Below are positions 41,618-46,299 of a DNA stretch of 46,299 nt, piece by piece. The number at the start of each line of letters is the position of its first letter. Positions within the stretch are counted from its first letter, which is position 1. The notes beneath the pieces are model-generated. The model saw nothing but the letters and a program-made list of their open reading frames with translations. It was not told the origin of the DNA and made no database searches. The translations under genes and the position numbers were made by a program. The DNA comes from an uncultured Bacilli bacterium (GTDB lineage Bacteria > Bacillota_I > Bacilli_A > RF39 > UBA660): contig CAKOPK010000008.1 of assembly GCA_934099115.1 (NCBI GenBank), forward strand, positions 1-46,299. Reading direction: 5' to 3'.

Positions 41618-43042
41618 ATGAAGAAACAAGAGAAGAAATATGGTTTATTTAAAGGAATACTTTTACTTATTGTAGTAGCTATTCTTTTATCTTGGTTAAT
41701 ACCAAATGGTGCTTTTGGAAGTACTGGATTTCAAGAAAGTAGTTTACAAAGAATTGGACTTAATGATTGGTCTTGGTTAATTTATTATGGTATTTATTTT
41801 GCTATTGATAAAATAATCTTCTTACTTATTGTTGGAGGTATATATGGGATTTTAACTAAAATACCTGCTTATGATAAGTTAGTAAATGGTATTGCTAAAA
41901 AATTAAGTAAACATAAAAGTGCTAGTGTAGTTATCTTATCAACTATTATAGCAGTTTTAACTAGTTTACTTACTCAGACTTTTGTAGTTATCTTATTTAT
42001 TCCATTTATAATTTCTATTTTAAATAGAATGAAATTAGATAAGATGAGTGTTTTAGCTACTACTTTTGGTTCTATGTTAGTTGGTATTTTAGGTGCTACT
42101 TATGGAACTGAGGGATTAGTTTACTTTAATAAGTATGTAACTACTGATACTATGAATATTAATAGTACTATTCTTATTCGCTTTGGTATTTTAGTAGTGG
42201 GACTTGTATTATTTAATTTCTTTACTTTATCTCATATGAAAAAGAAAGATAAAAGTAGTGAGACTATTGATATGTTCCCAGTAGAATTAGAGGAAGGAAA
42301 TAATAAGAAAACAAATATTATTCCAATTGTAGTTATTGGTGTATTAACTGTTTTATTAACTATTTTTGGATATATTAATTGGGAAACCAATTGGAATATA
42401 AGTGTTTTTAATGATTTCCATACTTATTTAACAGAGAAGATAGTTCTTGGTGATGACTTTGCTATATTTAAGAGTTTATTAGGTTCTAATATGGGTGCTT
42501 TTGGTGCTTGGGACTTATTTGCAATGTCTGCGATATGTATATTATTTGTTATTATTTTAGGATTATGTTATCGTGTTAAATTAGATGAATTCTTTAATAA
42601 TTTTGCTAATGGTGCTAAAAAGATGTTAAAACCTATAATATGTGTAGTTGCTGCTTATACTTTAATGGTAGTAGTATATATGTCTCCATATGTTGCAACT
42701 ATTATTAATTCTTTATTAGGTTTAACTGAAACATTTAATTTAGCTACTATGTTAATGTCTTCTTTAATAACTAATATTTTCCATACAGATTTAGGTTATA
42801 CTGCTTATATCTTATCTTCTTATTTAACTACTGAATATCCAGATTATTTAAATGTAATTTATGTTATGTTTATATCTGTATATGGTTTAGTTCAATTCTT
42901 TGTTCCAACAAGTATTGTTTTAGGTATTGGACTTACTAGTTTAGATGTTAAATATAAAGATTGGTTAAAGTATATTTGGAAATTTATTGTAGGTATATTT
43001 GTTTGCTTACTTGTGTTATTTATATTAATGGCATTACTTTAA
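41618..43042 (+). CDS. YfcC/DcuC-type carrier
   Basis: ATG 41618 follows AGGAGGG (41604-41610) at 7 nt. The 474-aa protein has about 11-12 transmembrane segments. The start (KKYGLFKGILLLIVVAILL, WLIPNGAFG), the IGGIYGIL-like loop (IVGGIYGILTKIPAYDKLV) and the re-entrant-looking QTFVVILFIPFIISI and ILGATYGTEGL are typical of the DcuC/YfcC family. Members carry C4-dicarboxylates or basic amino acids. Being just after lysS hints at lysine or a related amino acid, but this is a guess. It ends at a terminator. Confidence 0.75.
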   Translation: MKKQEKKYGLFKGILLLIVVAILLSWLIPNGAFGSTGFQESSLQRIGLNDWSWLIYYGIYFAIDKIIFLLIVGGIYGILTKIPAYDKLVNGIAKKLSKHKSASVVILSTIIAVLTSLLTQTFVVILFIPFIISILNRMKLDKMSVLATTFGSMLVGILGATYGTEGLVYFNKYVTTDTMNINSTILIRFGILVVGLVLFNFFTLSHMKKKDKSSETIDMFPVELEEGNNKKTNIIPIVVIGVLTVLLTIFGYINWETNWNISVFNDFHTYLTEKIVLGDDFAIFKSLLGSNMGAFGAWDLFAMSAICILFVIILGLCYRVKLDEFFNNFANGAKKMLKPIICVVAAYTLMVVVYMSPYVATIINSLLGLTETFNLATMLMSSLITNIFHTDLGYTAYILSSYLTTEYPDYLNVIYVMFISVYGLVQFFVPTSIVLGIGLTSLDVKYKDWLKYIWKFIVGIFVCLLVLFILMALL

Positions 43043-43050
43043 TAGAAAAT

Positions 43051-43075
43051 GGCTCTTATTTAAGAGCTTTTTTTA
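43051..43075 (+). terminator. Terminator of the carrier gene
   Basis: GGCTCTTA/TAAGAGCT with loop TT and T7. It is also part of the duplicated unit. Confidence 0.75.
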
Positions 43076-43147
43076 TTGATATAAATTTGGTAATTAACAT
43101 AAAAAATACGTGAATAGTAACAAAAATCTTGAAAAATACTTAATATT

Positions 43148-43170
43148 ATTGTATATTAGAAATATACAAT
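43148..43170. promoter_or_regulatory. Operator-like perfect dyad
   Basis: ATTGTATATT, AGA, AATATACAAT: 10-bp arms, perfectly complementary. Identical at 46072-46094 while its flanks have drifted. It lies about 23 nt before the Spo0A-like boxes. No identified regulator. Confidence 0.55.
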
Positions 43171-43192
43171 AGAAAAACATAGTAAAGGGAAG

Positions 43193-43245
43193 TTTTGACA
43201 TGTTTTGTCGAACGTAATGAAAATATATTCTATATGTATTATAAT
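43193..43245 (+). promoter_or_regulatory. Spo0A-box promoter of the 428-aa surface gene
   Basis: TTTTGACAT (from 43193) and TTTTGTCGAAC (43203-43213; core TGTCGAA 43206-43212) are tandem, 10 bp apart. TATAAT (43240-43245) follows after exactly 27 nt. The same layout and spacing occur at 19296-19348. The included TTGACA is not 17 nt from any good -10. Confidence 0.7.
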
Positions 43246-43267
43246 GGGCAAGAAAGTAGGCTAGAGT

Positions 43268-44554
43268 ATGAAATTAGAAAGATTAAAAACAAATAAGTTA
43301 AAGAAGTATGCAGGAATTGTATTAGTGTTTATAGCAGTAATTGTAACAGTAGTACAATTAACTTCTAGAGCTAAGTATAGAACAACCCAGAGTATAAAAT
43401 TAGCAGAAGGAACTATTAATTATCAAATACCAGACTTTAATCTTATGGCTGTATATTTAGAAAAAGATGGAGGATATCAAATAGCTGATAATATACCTAC
43501 CAATGGTTATACCTTAAATAAAGAACGAACTTATTGCAAAGTTAATGAAAATTACAATTTACCAATTACTATAGAATATAATAATGGAAGTATTAATATA
43601 TTTAATTTAACCCAAAAAGGAACGAAGTGTTATTTATATTTTGATGTTAAACAATATACATGTAAAGGAATAGCATGTGAAGCTATAATGGCAAACATGA
43701 ACACATGGAAAACTAGGTCTAATTTTAGCACAAAAGTTACTGATACGACAACAGGAGTGATTTATAAATCATTAGATGCAAATCAATATGACGATAATGG
43801 AGAAGTATATTATTTTGCAGGAAATCCAACAGATAACTGGGTTAAGTTTGCAGGCTTCTATTGGAGAATAATTCGTATAAATGGCGATGGTACCATCAGA
43901 ATGATATACCAAGGTGATTCTACAAATACAACGGGTACAGGAACACAGATAACAAAAAGTGCCTTCAATAGTAGTTATAAAGATAACATGTATGTAGGAT
44001 ATATGTATACAAGTGGACAAGTCCATGGAAATGGAACTAATAGTACAATCAAAGGAGTATTAGATAGTTGGTATAGTAGTAATCTAAGTAGTTATGCAAG
44101 TAAAATAGCGACTGGAGAAGGAGCCTCATTCTGTAATGATAGAACACCATCTAGTGGAAGTGGTATAGGTGCTACTGCAACTGATTATGCAGCCTATAAT
44201 AGATTGTATACAAATAAAGCACCTACGCTTAAGTGTACAGATACAAAAGATAGATTCGCAACAACAATAGGCTTAATAACCGCGGATGAAGTAAACTATG
44301 CAGGAGCCGTATTTGGTACCTCTAACAGAAGCTATTACTTATATTCTGAAAATTATTACTGGACCATGTCTCCGTGTTACCTTGATGGTGTGAAAAAAAA
44401 TGCGAACGTGTTCGGTGTGAATTCGGATGGCAGCCTCGGCTGGGCCACCGTGGGCAACGACTATGGTGTGCGCCCAGTAATCAATCTGAAAGCTGATACA
44501 ATATTTGCAGAAGGGGGAAAGGGTACAAGCAGTAACCCATACGTAGTTTCATAA
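43268..44554 (+). CDS. Membrane-anchored surface protein with C-terminal DGR-type variable region
   Basis: The 428-aa protein has a basic tail (1-13) and one transmembrane anchor (about 14-32), then an exposed beta-rich N-terminal part with paired cysteines. A middle domain has WRIIRINGDGTIRMIYQ, FCNDRTP, YNRLYTNKAPTLKC and TADE, followed by YYWTMSPCYLDG and GVRPVINLKAD at the end. Proteins of this kind, with an aromatic block, a variable stretch and a final GVRPVINL, are common diversified targets of retroelements in gut Firmicutes. Codon usage changes sharply from AT-ended to C/G-ended at about 44400. The promoter has Spo0A-like boxes; the RBS is weak. It would display a changeable ligand-binding face. 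Confidence 0.8.
   Translation: MKLERLKTNKLKKYAGIVLVFIAVIVTVVQLTSRAKYRTTQSIKLAEGTINYQIPDFNLMAVYLEKDGGYQIADNIPTNGYTLNKERTYCKVNENYNLPITIEYNNGSINIFNLTQKGTKCYLYFDVKQYTCKGIACEAIMANMNTWKTRSNFSTKVTDTTTGVIYKSLDANQYDDNGEVYYFAGNPTDNWVKFAGFYWRIIRINGDGTIRMIYQGDSTNTTGTGTQITKSAFNSSYKDNMYVGYMYTSGQVHGNGTNSTIKGVLDSWYSSNLSSYASKIATGEGASFCNDRTPSSGSGIGATATDYAAYNRLYTNKAPTLKCTDTKDRFATTIGLITADEVNYAGAVFGTSNRSYYLYSENYYWTMSPCYLDGVKKNANVFGVNSDGSLGWATVGNDYGVRPVINLKADTIFAEGGKGTSSNPYVVS
44360..44493 (+). other. Candidate DGR variable region
   Basis: Residues W365 to about L407. Positions 44401-44480 hold 49 G/C in 80, against a clearly AT-rich background. Many codons are NNC: TAC, AAC, TTC, GGC, AGC, CTC, GGC, GCC, ACC, GGC, AAC, GAC, as expected if AAC codons of a template have been changed at their adenines. 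The end (GTGCGCCCAGTAATCAATCTG region) would be the conserved initiation-like tail. The template and reverse transcriptase are not in the window. Confidence 0.65.
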
Positions 44555-44566
44555 ACTGCGTATGGG
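44536..44566 (+). other. Hairpin directly after the variable region
   Basis: CCCATACGTAGTTT (44536-44549), loop CAT, AAACTGCGTATGGG (44553-44566): 14 bp with one G-T pair, spanning the stop codon. No T run follows, so it is unlikely to be only a terminator. Known DGRs need a hairpin or cruciform just past the variable region for homing. Confidence 0.6.
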
Positions 44567-44970
44567 CAGTGAACACTTTTCAAGGAGTGCAGGTGGTGGT
44601 TCAAGGGTTTGGAAAAATGCCAATAGCAAGGACATTGATTGGACTTGGTATTGGATGCATTTTGAAGTCAATACACTCTAAGTAAACATGTTTTAATTGT
44701 AATTTCATAATTAATTTTAGAAATAAAGTGTAAAAGCTTTATTTTTTTTGAAATATTTATTAGAATATTGCTTGCCTACGGACAGTTTGTGATAAGCCCA
44801 GTATTTATGCGGGATTATTAAATAAAAAATACGTCCAATAACATATTAAAATGGGTCTAAATTTACTACCTTATTCATAAATTTAAAAACAAATGCCAAA
44901 AACGAGAAAATTACTACACGTAAAAAAATTTTCTCGTTTTTTTCATATTTATAGAGTTAAGTTTCCGAAC
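44567..44970. other. Intergenic debris after the surface gene
   Basis: 44567-44687 is less AT-rich than its surroundings and reads openly from GGC AGT to a TAA as SEHFSRSAGGGSRVWKNAN and DWTWYWMHFEVNTL; no start, family unknown. 44770-44870 holds short sequence of insertion-sequence-end type that I cannot name. 44901-44943 is a hairpin (AACGAGAAAATT/AATTTTCTCGTT) with T run. Confidence 0.4.
44901..44943 (+). terminator. Terminator-like hairpin at the IS remnant end
   Basis: A 12-bp stem AACGAGAAAATT/AATTTTCTCGTT, 14-nt loop, T7 on the plus strand. It lies just beyond the 3' end of the transposase remnant. Confidence 0.55.
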
Positions 44971-45800
44971 TCATACATCATAAGGTTTAAAAGAGACGGG
45001 AATTCTAATGTATATATTGGAATTAAAAGCTCTCTTGAATAGAGTTAAGCCAATATTAAATAAAGGCATGATTCTTATTTTTACTTTCTTGCCATCTATG
45101 TTATAAGTTTTATGGGTTTCAATTTTGACATCTTTATAACAACTAGTATTTTTAGAGTAATCTATTCCTAGTATAGTTAAATAAAGAACACAAGTGCATA
45201 CACAAGTATACATCGTTTCAAAAGATTTTAAACTGGAATTAGATATATTTTCTAAATTAAACCCATTACTTTTTTGAGCTTTAAACATAGTCTCAATAGA
45301 AGCAAAGCGATAAGCATAACTTTTAATAGCTTTAGAAGTATTACCATTTGTAGCAATAATCCAAGGATCTTTGGTATTACAAGTGCTAGAATAAACAATA
45401 TTCGTTTTGAATCTATTATCCGTAATAAAAACATTTTCATGAATAACAGAATGATATTTACGATGTTTTAATTTTTTTGCTTTTATTTTTTTATCATCTT
45501 TATAAACAATAATGTTTCCTTTTAATCGAATAAATAAGTATGCTTAAGATGATCGATAATATTTAATATTTTAGAAGAACCAAACCATCTATCAGCCAAA
45601 AATACTAATTTAAAATCCGTATTTTTAAATAAATTAGAAACAGAAATAATACCATCTTCCATATTCTTTAATTTAAAAGCGTTATTATTAGAATAATCTT
45701 TGAGACATAAACAATTAATTTTTGATAGAAAAGGAACACAAGATTCACTAATAATCATATTTAATTGTGTTTTTCTAATATCGAGGATTGCTTTTTTTAA
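44971..45800 (-). mobile_element. IS4-like DDE transposase remnant
   Basis: Minus-strand pieces in two frames join into a transposase C-terminal half. One reads KLVFLADRWFGSSKILNIID (the second Asp region), then after a one-base frameshift near 45535 it continues YLFIRLKGN, then YAYRFASIETMFKAQKS with GFNLE, the region of the catalytic Glu in IS4-type enzymes. The tail ends at 44971. The N-terminal half, with the first Asp, is missing and reading frames before 45780 are broken. It is not functional. It separates the two copies of the surface-gene promoter. Confidence 0.75.
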
Positions 45801-45964
45801 AAAGTTTTTAAAATTACCTCAAACTGATTTTTTGAATGTATCCTAAAAATCTCAAAAATATGTAAAAAAAGTAGTGATAAATTTATTACACAAAAAATCA
45901 CTACTTTTCCTTTTATTTATACGGGGTTGCTAAAAAATTACTTCACACTATTTTTTATAGGACC
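45801..45964. other. IS end region with hairpin
   Basis: Contains AAAAGTAGTGAT (45867-45878) paired with ATCACTACTTTT (45897-45908), with a T run on the minus strand. Such a hairpin upstream of a transposase can block transcription entering the element. The exact element boundary is not visible. Confidence 0.4.
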
Positions 45965-46124
45965 TTAATAGAAAATGGCTCTTATTTAAGAGCTTTTTTT
46001 GTTGATATAAATTTGGCAATTAACATAAAAAGTACACATAGTAATAAAAATCTTGAAAAAAACTTAATATTATTGTATATTAGAAATATACAATAGAAAA
46101 ACATAGTAAAGGAAGTTTATGTTT

Positions 46125-46164
46125 TGTCGAATGTAATGAAAATATATTTTATATTTATTATAAT
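46125..46164 (+). promoter_or_regulatory. Spo0A-box promoter of the second surface gene
   Basis: TGTCGAA (46125-46131), then 27 nt, then TATAAT (46159-46164): the same spacing as the two other promoters. The upstream half-box seen in copy 1 is deleted (GTTTATG replaces GTTTTGACATG). Confidence 0.65.
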
Positions 46165-46186
46165 GGGCAAGAAAGTAGGCTAGAGT

Positions 46187-46299
46187 ATGAAATTAGAGAG
46201 ATTAAAAAGAAATAAGTTAAAAAAGTATGCAGGAATTGTATTAGTGTTTATAGCAGTAATTGTTACTGTATTACAATTAACATCAAGAGCTAAGTATAG
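46187..46299 (+). CDS. Second surface-protein gene, 5' part only
   Basis: ATG 46187 opens a frame nearly identical to the start of the 428-aa protein (MKLERLK, then R instead of T; NKLKKYAGIVLVF, and L for V at residue 29). The first 37 codons include the basic tail and anchor helix. The window stops here, so whether it too has a variable region is unknown. It is evidence for a tandem gene family. Confidence 0.85.
   Translation, partial: MKLERLKRNKLKKYAGIVLVFIAVIVTVLQLTSRAKY

Larger units (their letters stand above)
43039..43380 (+). repeat. Direct repeat copy 1 (terminator, promoter and gene start)
   Basis: This 342-nt stretch recurs at 45965-46299 (335 nt up to the window end). It covers the terminator GGCTCTTA/TAAGAGC at 43051-43075, an operator-like dyad at 43148-43170, the Spo0A-box promoter and the first 37 codons of the surface gene. 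The copies differ at scattered bases and one deletion that removes the upstream half-box. Confidence 0.9.
45965..46299 (+). repeat. Direct repeat copy 2 (reaches the window end)
   Basis: Matches 43039-43380: same terminator (45977-46000), same dyad (46072-46094), one complete Spo0A-like box and gene start. The window ends inside the repeat, so its true length is unknown. Confidence 0.9.

Noticed and set aside
43195..43200. TTGACA as an ordinary -35
   Set aside because: No good -10 lies 16-18 nt downstream; the TATAAT at 43240 is 39 nt away. It fits better as part of a degenerate 0A-like box.
44401..44480. GC-rich block as a horizontally acquired gene or RNA gene
   Set aside because: It is in frame with the surface gene, only about 100 nt long, and its change is in the pattern of NNC codons, not a new start or fold.
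45252..45471. Two opposing short frames in the IS remnant
   Set aside because: Both are shadows of the true transposase frame, which reads through this stretch on the minus strand as IRLKGN to GFNLE.
44555..46299. Template repeat for the variable region
   Set aside because: I read this stretch on both strands for a near copy of 44360-44493 and found none, nor a reverse transcriptase motif such as YADD.

Overview
This is an AT-rich Bacilli-type chromosome segment. TGG encodes Trp and rlmB ends in TGA, so the genetic code is standard. The organism makes peptidoglycan (MurD, a FtsW/RodA-family protein, FemAB, a glucosaminidase-like enzyme). It also carries pieces of an endospore programme: a SpoIIAA-like protein, a SigF/SigG-type sigma factor, a SigH-like sigma factor next to rlmB, a SirA-like protein next to yneF, and several Spo0A-box-like promoters. 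This fits an uncultivated, probably gut-associated Bacilli lineage; species cannot be named from this sequence.

Layout. 1-11110: tRNA-Gly, surface proteins (one with an NPKTG sorting signal, one with InlB/Big2 domains), two envelope-glycosylation-type proteins, typA, an unknown helical protein and tex. 11139-14433: a SipW locus with a TasA-like secreted protein, a Cys-rich calcium-repeat protein and an ER-type signal peptidase. 14430-18757: femAB, a DUF308 membrane protein, a CIRCE-controlled hsp20, a decayed RelB/YafQ module, and rpsF-ssb-rpsR. 18819-20491: a tiny NPKTG protein, then spoIIAA-sigF behind Spo0A-like boxes, with no spoIIAB between them, then tRNA-Thr. 20544-26258: DUF1835 protein, unknown protein, rpsO, pnp, ftsW/rodA. 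26316-32021: a small possibly GerQ-like protein, glucosaminidase, a HEXXH protein, murD, rlmB, sigH. 32014-38100: radical SAM, unknown helical protein, Ca2+ ATPase, sirA-yneF. 38159-39545: decayed Fic/RhuM/Fic mosaic. 39632-43042: lysS with an extra tRNA-binding domain, and a YfcC/DcuC-type carrier. 43039-46299: a surface-protein family unit whose promoter and 5' end are duplicated, with IS4-like transposase debris between the copies.

The most notable part is the right end. The 428-aa membrane-anchored protein at 43268-44554 ends in a block that is 49/80 G+C by hand count inside an AT-rich gene. Its codons there are mostly NNC, and a 14-bp hairpin follows directly. This is the expected look of a diversity-generating retroelement (DGR) variable region, although no template repeat or reverse transcriptase lies in the window. 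Its promoter carries tandem Spo0A-like boxes with the same 27-nt spacing to the -10 as the spoIIAA promoter, suggesting a diversified surface protein tied to Spo0A. The second main oddity is a SpoIIAA whose phosphorylatable serine is replaced by alanine, together with the missing spoIIAB.
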